64,000 nucleotides of DNA from the NCBI RefSeq assembly GCF_040930455.2, contig NZ_CP170494.1; one strand, written 5' to 3'. Positions 43,355-52,401 of the stretch are shown here, piece after piece (the stretch's first letter is position 1; each line of letters opens with the position of its first letter). This DNA comes from Neopusillimonas maritima (lineage in GTDB: Bacteria; Pseudomonadota; Gammaproteobacteria; Burkholderiales; Burkholderiaceae_B). The translations under genes and the position numbers were made by a program. The notes below the pieces were generated by a model. The model saw nothing but the letters and a program-made list of their open reading frames with translations. It had not been told where the DNA came from and searched no databases.

Positions 43355-44680
43355 TTATTTCTCCTGTGACTGGGCGTTACCGCCCGACAACATGTACTGT
43401 TTCCATGCCGCAAACTGGTTACGCATCGGCAGTTCGCTGGTTCCGTTGGTCGACACCGTTCCTTCCGGCGTTTCTTTATCGGTACCGGCATAGCGATGCT
43501 GACTCACCCAGTCGCCGCCGCGGGTCATATTGCCGTCCTGGCAACGTCGGTACACTTCAATATCATCGGGCATGACGTTCGACGACGGGGAATTAATAAT
43601 GTTGGTATAGGTCAAGGCGCGATCAAAAACCTCATCCGGCGCACCTTTCAAACGGAACGTTTGTATTTCAATAAGCGTTCGATTGGCACTAATGGGGCGA
43701 ATCACGCGAAACTGCTGGAACACCGTATGCGGTGAACCGCTGCCGTAAATAACCGTATTGTGGCGATTCATGCCCAGAATCTCGCGGGCCTTTTCCTCGC
43801 CGTGTACCTTGGCCAGCGATTCAAAGTGTGCGCGCGAAACCGGGTCGCGCGTTGCCGCAGCCGGGTCAAAAATGGCCTCCATGTAACCATGGCCATTCTT
43901 GTATGCGCGCAACTCGAGCTTTTCCCAAAACTCATAAGGCTCGCCGTTGCCGTCCATAATCAACAGTTCGAAAGGCTTCTCGCCCAAATGCTCAGCCTCA
44001 TCGCGCGCCGCCATAAAAGACGACTCGTGCGTAATCGGTGCATGCATCGTGTCGTGCAAATTCTCGTAAAACACTTTCCAGTTCGACTCCTGCATTACCT
44101 GGAATACACCGCCCACCACTTCAACCTCGCCTTCGGGCGAACGGTCGCACAAGTTTTGAATAGATGACGCAGCGCCGTCGAGGAACGTAAGCAAATCGGG
44201 GCCTTCCGGTGACTGGCTGGCAAACACAAAGCCACAGAAGGAGTCGACACGTGCCAGAGGGCGCATGGAAAAATCCGGATGGGATTTGTCGAACGAAGTG
44301 CCTTCCATCCCCCTGCGCAAGGGCACTGCCAGCAATTCCCCGCTTAATTTGTAAGCCCACGCATGATAAGGGCAGCGCAGAAATTTACCCGCATTGCCAC
44401 TACCCTGAGACACCAGTTGGGCGCCTTTATGTACACAGCGGTTGTACAGCACATTGATTTTGCCGTCGCTGTCGCGCGTCATGATGACGTCCTGGTCACC
44501 GATACGGCTTGTAATATAGTCACCCGGATTCTTGACCTGGCTTTCATGACCCACATAGATCCACGCCTGGCCATAGATACGGTCCATTTCCAGCTTGAAA
44601 ATTTCTGGGTCGGTATAAACCCGCTTATGCACGCTGTCTGGGCGAACCAGCCCCGCAATTTCTTCGTTGCTAATGCTCAT
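43355..44680 (-). CDS. Ring-hydroxylating dioxygenase alpha subunit (benzoate/anthranilate-type)
   Basis: A 441-residue catalytic subunit. The Rieske ligands are in NRCVHKGAQL (Cys-x-His) and LRCPYHAWAY (Cys-x2-His), and the mononuclear iron motif is in FYENLHDTMHAPITHESS (two His). It belongs to the broad benA/andAc/halobenzoate group; the substrate is not clear. A GGAGG six bases before ATG 44680 fixes the start rather than the ATG at 44701. With the beta subunit and SDR it forms a benABD-like unit, but the reductase (benC) or ferredoxin is missing from the window. Confidence 0.87.
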   Translation of the reverse strand: MSISNEEIAGLVRPDSVHKRVYTDPEIFKLEMDRIYGQAWIYVGHESQVKNPGDYITSRIGDQDVIMTRDSDGKINVLYNRCVHKGAQLVSQGSGNAGKFLRCPYHAWAYKLSGELLAVPLRRGMEGTSFDKSHPDFSMRPLARVDSFCGFVFASQSPEGPDLLTFLDGAASSIQNLCDRSPEGEVEVVGGVFQVMQESNWKVFYENLHDTMHAPITHESSFMAARDEAEHLGEKPFELLIMDGNGEPYEFWEKLELRAYKNGHGYMEAIFDPAAATRDPVSRAHFESLAKVHGEEKAREILGMNRHNTVIYGSGSPHTVFQQFRVIRPISANRTLIEIQTFRLKGAPDEVFDRALTYTNIINSPSSNVMPDDIEVYRRCQDGNMTRGGDWVSQHRYAGTDKETPEGTVSTNGTSELPMRNQFAAWKQYMLSGGNAQSQEK

Positions 44681-44783
44681 GTTGTCCTCCGAACCGTTCA
44701 AGAGTCATTCCTCAGAATCAATTTATTACGACCCGAAACCGCACAATAGCCATAACTGGCAGGCATTGTCCGCTTATGGCTCA

Positions 44784-45380
44784 CTATAGGGCTTTTTCAC
44801 GCGCAAGACTCTGCACGTCCGTCACCTGGGCAACCAGTGCCAAACTACGCAGCGCCGCGTCGTGCAACTCGGGCGACCCCGATGCACATGCCTGGGCGAC
44901 AATGGTTACCTCGTAACCCCGATCAGCAGCGTCCCGAACGGTATGTTCAACAACAGAATGCGTCGCAACGCCGCCAATAACGAGATGGCGCACATCCAGC
45001 ATGCGCAACAGATGATCAAGCTGCGTTCCGGCAAATGCGCTAAGACGCTGATGCGTAACAATAAATTCTTGTTCATTGTCGAGCGGTTGCAATTGCGCCA
45101 GGAACTCAGTACCCCACTCATCCTCCTTAACCGCACCCAACTCAACCGTTTTGCGAAAAATGGGCGTATTGCGCGGGCAGTCGGCGTAATCAGGGCGAAA
45201 CGCGATGCGCACATGCATCACCGGCCATTGCCGTTCCCTTGCCAAGGCAAGCATTTCGGCGGCCCCGGCAATAACGCGTTCACGTACGGTTTCATCATCC
45301 ACGCCAACACGAATTTTGCCATCGGGGTGCAAAACTTCGTTCTGATAATGCAGGGCGATCACCGCCGCTCTCTCACTCAT
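44784..45380 (-). CDS. Isochorismatase-fold protein with altered catalytic triad
   Basis: A 198-residue protein of the cysteine-hydrolase/isochorismatase fold (VIALHYQNEVLHPDG; SAFAGTQLDHLLRMLDVRHLVIGG; GVATHSVVEHTVRDAADRGYEVTIV). In active relatives the first motif has Asp (D-M-Q-N) and the last has Cys (G-V-A-T-D-x-C-V). Here these positions appear as His and Val, and the Lys before SAF is not obvious. It may be inactive, or it may use another mechanism. It is the first gene of the leftward cluster, 103 bases before the dioxygenase alpha subunit, and is divergent from the AraC regulator. Confidence 0.8.
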   Translation of the reverse strand: MSERAAVIALHYQNEVLHPDGKIRVGVDDETVRERVIAGAAEMLALARERQWPVMHVRIAFRPDYADCPRNTPIFRKTVELGAVKEDEWGTEFLAQLQPLDNEQEFIVTHQRLSAFAGTQLDHLLRMLDVRHLVIGGVATHSVVEHTVRDAADRGYEVTIVAQACASGSPELHDAALRSLALVAQVTDVQSLAREKAL

Positions 45381-45566
45381 GGTTTCCCCCAGTTGGTTTT
45401 AGCACTACCGAAAAGGATAGCGCCATTTCTACCTGCCCGGTGCCGGACGCCCTTTAGACCACGGGAAGTCCCTGATTCCACTCACGATTCCTTTACGTCT
45501 AAAGTACCGAATGTGGCAGAGTGGCGCCACCTTTACCCTGCCGTCTCAAACCACCGGGCCAATACC

Positions 45567-46583
45567 GTGCAACACTTGGAACATCTCAATCTCTCCAAGC
45601 TTAACGACCACCTTGTTTTTCACTCCGACTCCCCATCTGAGGTGCGGGCGAAGCTGGGCGGCATATTAAGCGAACACGACCTGACTCTGGGCAAGGGCCG
45701 GGTAGATACCACGCTGTTCCAACGCAAATTGAACGACATCAGCGTCATGAAACTCACCTACGGTGCAGAGGTGAATATAGAGGCCAGCCCGTTCAAAGGA
45801 TTTTCGCTCGTACAAACCCCTTTAAGCGGCTCATTCGAGGTGGAAATCGGCGGCTGCAGAAAAACCTTCGGCCAGGGGGACGTGGCCGTTTTGTCCCCAC
45901 AGCATCATTTCGGTATTCACTGGCAGGAGGGCAGCGAACAGCTTATTCTTAAAGTCCCCCACCACCTTCTGTGCCGGCATTTCAACGGAGCCCCATCAGG
46001 CACCACCCAGGCAGTCGCCGGCTTTACATCGCCTGCTTTCAAGCTCGATGGCAGCCTGAATCTGATCTGGCACTCACTGGTTCAACAAGCCATCGACCTT
46101 CCCAATGGCGCCGGTAAGCTGAATAATTTATGGCTCGCGCACTTCGAACAAACCATTGCGCTGTTCCTGTTAACCCACCAAACCGCCGACGCCGGAAAGC
46201 CCGAGGTCTCCCACTACACTCCGGCCTCAAGCAGCCCCTTTAAGGGCAACTCAGCCCCACTTGAGCGCATGGAAACCTATATTCAGCAACGCTTGTGTGC
46301 ACCCATTTCGCTGGTCGACCTGTCGCTGGCAGCGGGCCTAAGCCCCCGATCGCTCAATGCTTTGTGCCACAAATATTATGGTGTATCGCCCATGGTGCTG
46401 CTGCGCAATATGCGGCTTGATGCCGTACGTGAAAAGTTGCAAAGCTGCCCAGGCGCCAATGTTACTCGCGTTGCACTGGATCATGGCTTCGGGCATTTGG
46501 GGCGCTTCTCGGCATATTATCGGGAACGGTTTGGGGAACTGCCCCGTGACACGACGAGCAATCAGTTTTTGCCTTGTATGTGA
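45567..46583 (+). CDS. AraC-family transcriptional regulator
   Basis: A regulator of about 338 residues. The N-terminal half is an AraC-binding-like (AraC_binding_2) sensor domain (GSFEVEIGGCRKTFGQGDVAVLSP), and the C-terminal AraC helix-turn-helix pair is visible (SLVDLSLAAGLSPRSLNALCHKYYGVSP; VTRVALDHGFGHLGRFSAYYRERFGELP). It probably activates the divergent dioxygenase cluster. The start is uncertain: GTG 45567 gives the family's usual N-terminus, and GTG 45513 is an alternative. The frame is open much further upstream, but that part is antisense to the isochorismatase gene. Confidence 0.83.
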   Translation: MQHLEHLNLSKLNDHLVFHSDSPSEVRAKLGGILSEHDLTLGKGRVDTTLFQRKLNDISVMKLTYGAEVNIEASPFKGFSLVQTPLSGSFEVEIGGCRKTFGQGDVAVLSPQHHFGIHWQEGSEQLILKVPHHLLCRHFNGAPSGTTQAVAGFTSPAFKLDGSLNLIWHSLVQQAIDLPNGAGKLNNLWLAHFEQTIALFLLTHQTADAGKPEVSHYTPASSSPFKGNSAPLERMETYIQQRLCAPISLVDLSLAAGLSPRSLNALCHKYYGVSPMVLLRNMRLDAVREKLQSCPGANVTRVALDHGFGHLGRFSAYYRERFGELPRDTTSNQFLPCM

Positions 46584-46636
46584 CAATGGGGTGATCAGCG
46601 ACCAGAGCCGGAATTAGCTGCAATATCTGGCCCAAA

Positions 46637-48991
46637 CTATGCTTGCCCAAGACTACGCGGATCAATATCGCCCGGTTGCGGTTTACCGAAGTGCAATACT
46701 GTTTGCGGATAGGGAAGATCAATACCGGCCTCAGCGAAACGCTTACGCACCAGCCTGTTGAAGCCACGTTGCACCGCCCATTGCATACCTGGAATGGTCT
46801 TGATCAACACACGGATGTTGTAACCACGTTCGTGCAAAGAGGTCACGCCGGGAATGTCGATCTTGTCGAGCACCATGCCGGCTAGCTCGGGGTCTTGCAT
46901 AAGCTCGTCAAACGCCTCGTGCAACAAGCCAATCGCTTCATCCACGTCGGCACCATAGGCAATAATGTATTCGCCATAATGGTAGCCAAAATCACGCATA
47001 TGGTTAGACACTTTGTCGATGGCCGAGAAAGGAATCAAGTGGTAGCCGCCATCCAACGTACGAATACCCACCGTACGCACGGTAATTTTCTCGACCGTAC
47101 CGAAAATACCCGCCACTTCAACCACATCATTGTGGTTCATGCCATTCTCAAGCTGGATGAACACCCCGGTAATAATGTCTTGCACGAGCTTTTGCGCACC
47201 AAAACCGACTGCCAAACCAATCACCCCGGCACCGGCAATTAGTGGACCAATATCCACACCAATTTGCGACAACACAATGAGCACCGTCATGGTCACGATC
47301 ACAGCCAGGGCCGCGCTTCGGAACAATAGGAGCAACGTCTTTTGTCGTTCAGTCGTCCCGTTAGACGGATCATCATTCAGCTTACTTTCAATAATGCTGG
47401 CAACAACCGTCCAGATCCCCATGGCAAACAGCAAAATCACTGCCACATGCACGATGCCCGCGATGGCAGCCCTCCCTTGCGCGGAATACAACCATTCAGA
47501 AAGGCTAAAGGCGCGCCAGGCGTCGAGAATCAACAAAATGGCAATCACCAGAATCACGCCTCGCAATAGGCGAATCGCGCCGGGCACATAAGAATTCAGA
47601 CGCGACTCAAGCAAGGGAAGCCGACTTCGAATGTCATCTGAAAGCTTGATTTTGCGGGCCAACAATGATGAAAGCATTGCAGCAATCAAAGTGGCGACCC
47701 CCGCCACCACCAAAGTGCGCAATGTCGCCTCGGTAATGAAAGGCAATGCATTTTGTTGGTCGGCCTGCGTGGCAACCAGCAAGGCGGTAAAGTACGCCAA
47801 CCCAACCCAGTGCCATAATCGACCCGCAATGCGATACAGCGTTGCAAAAAACGCATTAGAAGCCGTCTCGGCGCACCCTTCGATCCGCGCGCGCACATCG
47901 TACCGGTTGCGCCAAATAACACGCACGGCATAAACGTAAACACCAAGCATAATAAACAGGCCAACAATTCGGCCCATGGACGGCGTTAACATTTGCTGCA
48001 CAACCGGCACCGCCACCAGCATGCCGTAACCGGTAAGGCCAATAATGCGTTGCAGCCATCCGCTCCAGTATTTGGCCTGGGTATCGCTCATGCGCCACAG
48101 ACGCAAATGGGGATGCCTTTCGGCAAACACCACGCGGCATAGCGACCGTGCAATTTCAATGGCCACGAAGGCGCTGACAAAGAGCAAGCCCAATAAGGAA
48201 GGTATTTGCCATTTCTCTTGGATGAACAAAGAGAGTCCATAACCTGCCAAAGCTGCCAACAAGATCGTCACGGCGTCGATAGCCAGCGCACCTGCAGCGG
48301 CACCAATACGTGGTATGAGCTGAGCTGAGCGTTTATTTGGCTTGGACGCCTGGTTACGCTTAACCCATGCGTCCAGCCGGCGGAAAAAAAACAACGCGGC
48401 CAAGCGAAACACAGCAAAGGCCACCAAGGTACTCACGATCACCAGCACCAAACTCAACCAACGCGATTTCCATTGCGCAGCACTCATCTCATGAATGCCT
48501 TCGCCGGCAAATAACCCACGAAGCATGGCGGCCGTTTGGGAAAAGTCATTGGCCATATCGGCGGCAAATGTCTGCAGAGAACCGGCAGCGCCTTCCATCG
48601 ATTGTGCTTCAGCCTCAGTTGACGCGCCGGAAGAATCAGAATCGGCTTGGGCCGCCCCGTCGTCTTGATTCTTTGCGTTTTCTTGATCAGCCCCGGGCTT
48701 ATTCCCCGGTTGCTCGTCTGCCAATTGCCGAAGCTGTGTTATCAAGGCATTGCGTGACTTTTCATCTGCAAGCAAATCGGCCAACACAGCGTACGAAAGC
48801 GTGGTATCGACCGATGACGCAGGCTCGCCGTCAGACGACACCGACTTTTCGGCGGAAGTGGACACACTGGAAGGATTTGAAGGTTGGGCCGCTGCAATAG
48901 GCGCCAACGCAAAAAGACCTAGAAAAAAAACACAAACCAATAAAGCCTGCACCTGGACGACGAAAACGCCCTCACCGTTGCGACAATTCAC
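46637..48991 (-). CDS. Large MscS-family mechanosensitive channel
   Basis: A 784-residue inner-membrane protein with an N-terminal signal-like helix, a Ser/Ala/Glu-rich periplasmic segment (about residues 35-160), about ten hydrophobic helices and a C-terminal MscS core. The pore-lining helix and beta domain are GVIGLAVGFGAQKLVQDIITG and NDVVEVAGIFGTVEKITVRT. It protects against osmotic downshock. It is similar in layout to the MscM/YbdG-YnaI long forms. The start is GTG with AGGGGA upstream. Confidence 0.88.
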   Translation of the reverse strand: MNCRNGEGVFVVQVQALLVCVFFLGLFALAPIAAAQPSNPSSVSTSAEKSVSSDGEPASSVDTTLSYAVLADLLADEKSRNALITQLRQLADEQPGNKPGADQENAKNQDDGAAQADSDSSGASTEAEAQSMEGAAGSLQTFAADMANDFSQTAAMLRGLFAGEGIHEMSAAQWKSRWLSLVLVIVSTLVAFAVFRLAALFFFRRLDAWVKRNQASKPNKRSAQLIPRIGAAAGALAIDAVTILLAALAGYGLSLFIQEKWQIPSLLGLLFVSAFVAIEIARSLCRVVFAERHPHLRLWRMSDTQAKYWSGWLQRIIGLTGYGMLVAVPVVQQMLTPSMGRIVGLFIMLGVYVYAVRVIWRNRYDVRARIEGCAETASNAFFATLYRIAGRLWHWVGLAYFTALLVATQADQQNALPFITEATLRTLVVAGVATLIAAMLSSLLARKIKLSDDIRSRLPLLESRLNSYVPGAIRLLRGVILVIAILLILDAWRAFSLSEWLYSAQGRAAIAGIVHVAVILLFAMGIWTVVASIIESKLNDDPSNGTTERQKTLLLLFRSAALAVIVTMTVLIVLSQIGVDIGPLIAGAGVIGLAVGFGAQKLVQDIITGVFIQLENGMNHNDVVEVAGIFGTVEKITVRTVGIRTLDGGYHLIPFSAIDKVSNHMRDFGYHYGEYIIAYGADVDEAIGLLHEAFDELMQDPELAGMVLDKIDIPGVTSLHERGYNIRVLIKTIPGMQWAVQRGFNRLVRKRFAEAGIDLPYPQTVLHFGKPQPGDIDPRSLGQA

Positions 48992-49140
48992 TACCCATCC
49001 CCTTGTTTGGTTCGAACACCCGCAACGGTCAAGCCGCTGCGGTTATCGCTTTACAGGGTAACATCGTCGCTTATACGGTAAAACCCACGCCAGATGTGCT
49101 ACACGAGGCGAAGCGTGAAATGCAGCACAGGCTATATATA

Positions 49141-49446
49141 ATGGCGGCCATGCAAAAACTTCATTCCTTCGACAACGTTGAAACAGTTAGCGTAACGGTA
49201 ACCGGCCGCGTACAAGGTGTGGGCTTCAGGGCTGCCACCGTGCGTCAAGCGCACCTCTTGAAGCTAACCGGCTGGGTTCGCAATAATCACGACGGTTCAG
49301 TTGAAGCGTTGCTGCAAGGGCCACACGACGTCATCGACCAAATGTTGTCGTGGTTGTTAATGGGCCCGCCCCCGGCGCGTGTCGATCAAATCGACACAAA
49401 TGAAGTTGTTACTGAGCGACGTTTCGACCGGTTCGAGCAAATTTAG
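49141..49446 (+). CDS. acyP: Acylphosphatase
   Basis: A 101-residue enzyme that hydrolyses acyl phosphates. The catalytic Arg is in TGRVQGVGFRAATVR and the Asn is in GWVRNNHDGSVEALLQG. The ATG at 49141 or 49150 gives the normal length of about 95-100 residues; the frame is open further upstream without similarity. A TATAAT (49137-49142) overlaps the first ATG, so if it is the -10 box, translation would start at 49150 on a nearly leaderless message. It ends four bases inside the convergent amidase gene. Confidence 0.88.
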   Translation: MAAMQKLHSFDNVETVSVTVTGRVQGVGFRAATVRQAHLLKLTGWVRNNHDGSVEALLQGPHDVIDQMLSWLLMGPPPARVDQIDTNEVVTERRFDRFEQI

Positions 49447-50534
49447 GCGAACACCACCGTCGCATCGGGCACGGGGGACATCAATTTAGCCATCGGCACC
49501 GACATAAATTCCGTGTTGTCTTCCAGGTTTTTTAGATCCAGACGCACATAACTCATTCCGCCACTATCACGCAAAAACAGTTGGTGCCGCGTAAGATCGG
49601 TAATGCTGGTCCAACTGGTAAATTCCGTTGGTACAGCTTCAACCGCCTGCCCTTCGAAGTGCATATGGCCACTTCCCACCTCGGGTGGGTCAATGGTAAT
49701 GCCGCGAGGTCGGTCGAAATTGTTCATGATATGGGCCACCATTTGCACGGCCTTATCGGGATCAGACTGTTTTTCAGCGTAGTGAGCATAAAACGCGGCA
49801 CGAATCAAACGATCAACAGACGTGTCTGAAGCCGGCAGCCCTGCTTTTGCAATCCCGGCACCCGGCGCAACGGCCTGGTAGTCCATAAACTGCGATTTCG
49901 AACGATCAACGTTTGAAAGAAAAGTGTAATTATTCAGGTTCGTAAGGTGCCACGAAAAAGGCGGCGCATTCGTCATGACACCCACCGGGTTATCGTACAA
50001 GGTACGAACCCCGTGATCAAACTCAATGACCAGACTGGCGCCGGTCGTATCGTGCACAACGTAATGAAACGGCATTTCAAGACCACCCAGAATCGGTACG
50101 CGCTCAAGCACCACCGGTAAACTTGCCAATGCGCTTTTAACATCGGCCACGGTGGTGTACTGACCCAACACATAAGCGCCCAGATCCGCCGCCGATAGCG
50201 CGGGTTGATCGCCGTCGAGTGCGGCTTGGGGCCCACCTGCCTGAGCATAGGCTTGCACACTAAAAGTGAGGCCGGCATCGTTTACGCCTTCCACCACTTT
50301 GAGTATTGAAGCATCTATTGCCGACCCCGCTTGCGGTACGACCTCCGGCATGGTTACTGCGATAAACGCATGGTTGGTCGTCCAGGTTAGCGCCGGTTGC
50401 GTATCAACCTTGGATGTCATTGTTATTTGCCGCGGCATGAAAGACACCTGATACGGTAAATTCATACTCAGTTCAAGCGTTCGACCCAAGTATGGGCGAT
50501 CACTGGCGTCGCGATAAATAAGCGATGTACACAT
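49443..50534 (-). CDS. Choloylglycine hydrolase/penicillin V acylase-family Ntn hydrolase
   Basis: A 363-residue amide hydrolase. The protein starts MCTSLIYRDASDRPYLGRTLEL, which puts the nucleophilic Cys2 at the new N-terminus after Met removal, as in bile salt hydrolases; Arg and Asp partners follow in the expected places. An in-frame ATG 12 codons upstream would bury the Cys, so ATG 50534 (CAGGAA upstream) is preferred. There is no signal peptide. Gram-negative relatives hydrolyse acyl-homoserine lactones or penicillin V; the substrate here is unknown. The 314 bases upstream hold only a hairpin. Confidence 0.85.
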   Translation of the reverse strand: MCTSLIYRDASDRPYLGRTLELSMNLPYQVSFMPRQITMTSKVDTQPALTWTTNHAFIAVTMPEVVPQAGSAIDASILKVVEGVNDAGLTFSVQAYAQAGGPQAALDGDQPALSAADLGAYVLGQYTTVADVKSALASLPVVLERVPILGGLEMPFHYVVHDTTGASLVIEFDHGVRTLYDNPVGVMTNAPPFSWHLTNLNNYTFLSNVDRSKSQFMDYQAVAPGAGIAKAGLPASDTSVDRLIRAAFYAHYAEKQSDPDKAVQMVAHIMNNFDRPRGITIDPPEVGSGHMHFEGQAVEAVPTEFTSWTSITDLTRHQLFLRDSGGMSYVRLDLKNLEDNTEFMSVPMAKLMSPVPDATVVFA

Positions 50535-50759
50535 AAATTCCTGTTCCTGACGAGTACGCCCAACCGGCAAATAACGTAAAAAAACACATACAACGCCGCC
50601 ACTTTAACCTGCATCACACCGAACGGGAAAATGGGAGGCCTGCAAATGAATCCTCCAATTCACAACGTCGCGACCTTTCTATGCACACTTCTGCTTCATA
50701 AGTAAAAACACCGATTGTTAACTATTTGGACAAAGGTTTAACTTTAAAGTAATTGAAAG

Positions 50760-50784
50760 CGGCGTTTGCCAATGCAAGACGCCG
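50760..50784 (+). other. Stable hairpin in the 5' region of the second dctP gene
   Basis: CGGCGT-TTGC (50760-50769) pairs with GCAA-ACGCCG (50774-50784, one bulged G) around the loop CAAT. It is followed by TTTCGC, not a T-run, so a leader element or weak terminator is possible. It lies 64 bases before dctP. The rest of 50535-50848 shows no gene and no confident promoter. Confidence 0.4.
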
Positions 50785-50848
50785 TTTCGCTTTCGAAGCA
50801 TGTGTCATTCAGTCGTGCTTAACGTAGTCACTTTTTCGAGGTTTCCCC

Positions 50849-51859
50849 ATGTCCACTTTCTCAATATCTCGACTTTTACGCGGTCTGGTTCTTGGTGTCG
50901 CTGCCACCGTATCACTCCCTGCCTTGTCAGAGGAAATAACGCTTAAATACGCTTTCTTTGCGCCGGCAGGCACTTTCCCCGGCAAACAGATGACGCATTG
51001 GGCCGAAGAGGTTAACAAACGCACCAACGGCAAAGTCAAAGTTGAAACATTCCCAGGTGGCAGCCTATTGGGAGCGCGTGAAATGTGGGACGGCGTGACC
51101 ATGGGGGTAACCGATATCGGCTTGTCCGCGCCTTCCTATGATCCGGGCCGCTTTCCGCTCACCTCCGGCATGGCGCTTCCCCTAGGCTTTGAAAACGCCA
51201 CAGAGGCCAGCCGTGTTCTATGGGAAGTCACTAACGAGTTTCAACCCAAAGAGTTCGAAAACTTTAAAGTACTTGCGATGTTTACGTCGGAACCAGGGCA
51301 TATTCAATCGAAGGAGCCAGTGCGCAACCTCGAAGACCTTGCCAACATGCGATTACGTGCAACGGGTAGCGGTGTGCCGGTTATCGAGGCCCTGGGTGGC
51401 TCTGCTGTCGGCATGAGCATGCCCGACGTTCCCCAGGCCGTTCAAACGGGTGTCATCGACGGCACAATGACCTCAAGGGAAGTCCTTCGTGATTTCCGTT
51501 TGGCGGAAAACTTGAAGTACGTCACCGAGTACCCCATGGTTGTGTCCACTTTCGCGGCCGTCATGGATAAGAAAAAATGGGACGCCCTGCCCGACGATGT
51601 TAAGAAAGTGCTCAATGAACTGGGCGACGAAATGCACGCATGGACAGGTCGCTATCACGATGAAGAGAACGTGAACGGTGCGTTGGAGTGGGCCCAGAAA
51701 GAGCAAGGCTTAACAATCCTGACACTCTCCGATGAAGAAACCGCACGATGGGACGCAAAAATGGCTCCGATCGTTGATGAATGGATCGTTGCCACGGAAG
51801 CAAAAGGCCTTCCAGGCAAGAAGTACATAGAACGTATAAAAGAGCTTCAGAAGCAATAA
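50849..51859 (+). CDS. TRAP transporter solute-binding protein DctP (second system)
   Basis: A 336-residue periplasmic protein with a signal peptide (through LPALSE, about residue 28). The DctP region MRLRATGSGVPVIEALGGSAV contains the ligand arginine, and GVIDGTMTSREVL follows. It is the first gene of a dctPQM set. Its stop shares a base with the dctQ start (TAATG). Substrate unknown. Confidence 0.88.
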   Translation: MSTFSISRLLRGLVLGVAATVSLPALSEEITLKYAFFAPAGTFPGKQMTHWAEEVNKRTNGKVKVETFPGGSLLGAREMWDGVTMGVTDIGLSAPSYDPGRFPLTSGMALPLGFENATEASRVLWEVTNEFQPKEFENFKVLAMFTSEPGHIQSKEPVRNLEDLANMRLRATGSGVPVIEALGGSAVGMSMPDVPQAVQTGVIDGTMTSREVLRDFRLAENLKYVTEYPMVVSTFAAVMDKKKWDALPDDVKKVLNELGDEMHAWTGRYHDEENVNGALEWAQKEQGLTILTLSDEETARWDAKMAPIVDEWIVATEAKGLPGKKYIERIKELQKQ

Positions 51860-52374
51860 TGAAACTCGTCGATCCTCATCAGTCTCTCCTAGGGCAGCTT
51901 AACCAGATTATCAACAAAGGGTTCGCTGCCCTTGCTGCAACGGCAATGCTGGGCTTAATGTTTCTAACCGTCGTCGATGTCGTCCTTCGCAAAATGGGCA
52001 TGCAAATAGCTGGCTCGTTCGAATTTATCGGCTGGTTATCCGCTATGGCAATGGGCCTTTCCCTGGGGTATGTACAACTCCACAAAGGGCACGTTGCCAT
52101 CACGGCAATCAGCGAACGGTTTCGAGGAAGAACGGCCGCAACGGCTGAGTTCATTAGCTCAATCCTTTCACTCCTCCTTGTTGTATTGCTAACGTACTAC
52201 ACCTTCAGGCTGGGGATCATTCAGAAAGCCTCCGGCTCGCTTTCCGAAACGTTACGCCTCTTGATTTACCCATGGGTTCTCGTCCTGTCTGCGGGTATGG
52301 GAGCGCTTGGCCTTGCGTTGCTGGCAGATTGTGTTCGTTCATTCACAACGATTATTCAACCCCAAAAAACTTAA
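51859..52374 (+). CDS. TRAP transporter small permease DctQ (second system)
   Basis: A 171-residue, four-helix membrane protein with the DctQ pattern VDVVLRKMGMQIAGSFEFIGW after helix 1 and GYVQLHKGHVAI. The start is coupled to dctP through TAATG; the frame is open 26 codons further upstream inside dctP. Confidence 0.85.
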   Translation: MKLVDPHQSLLGQLNQIINKGFAALAATAMLGLMFLTVVDVVLRKMGMQIAGSFEFIGWLSAMAMGLSLGYVQLHKGHVAITAISERFRGRTAATAEFISSILSLLLVVLLTYYTFRLGIIQKASGSLSETLRLLIYPWVLVLSAGMGALGLALLADCVRSFTTIIQPQKT

Positions 52375-52401
52375 AACTCTCGTCAAGGGATCGGTAACTG
52401 A

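Noticed and set aside
44862..45566. Long open frame joined upstream of the AraC gene (573 codons in total)
   Set aside because: The first 235 codons are antisense to the isochorismatase gene and its promoter region and show no domain; the AraC family N-terminus begins near 45567.
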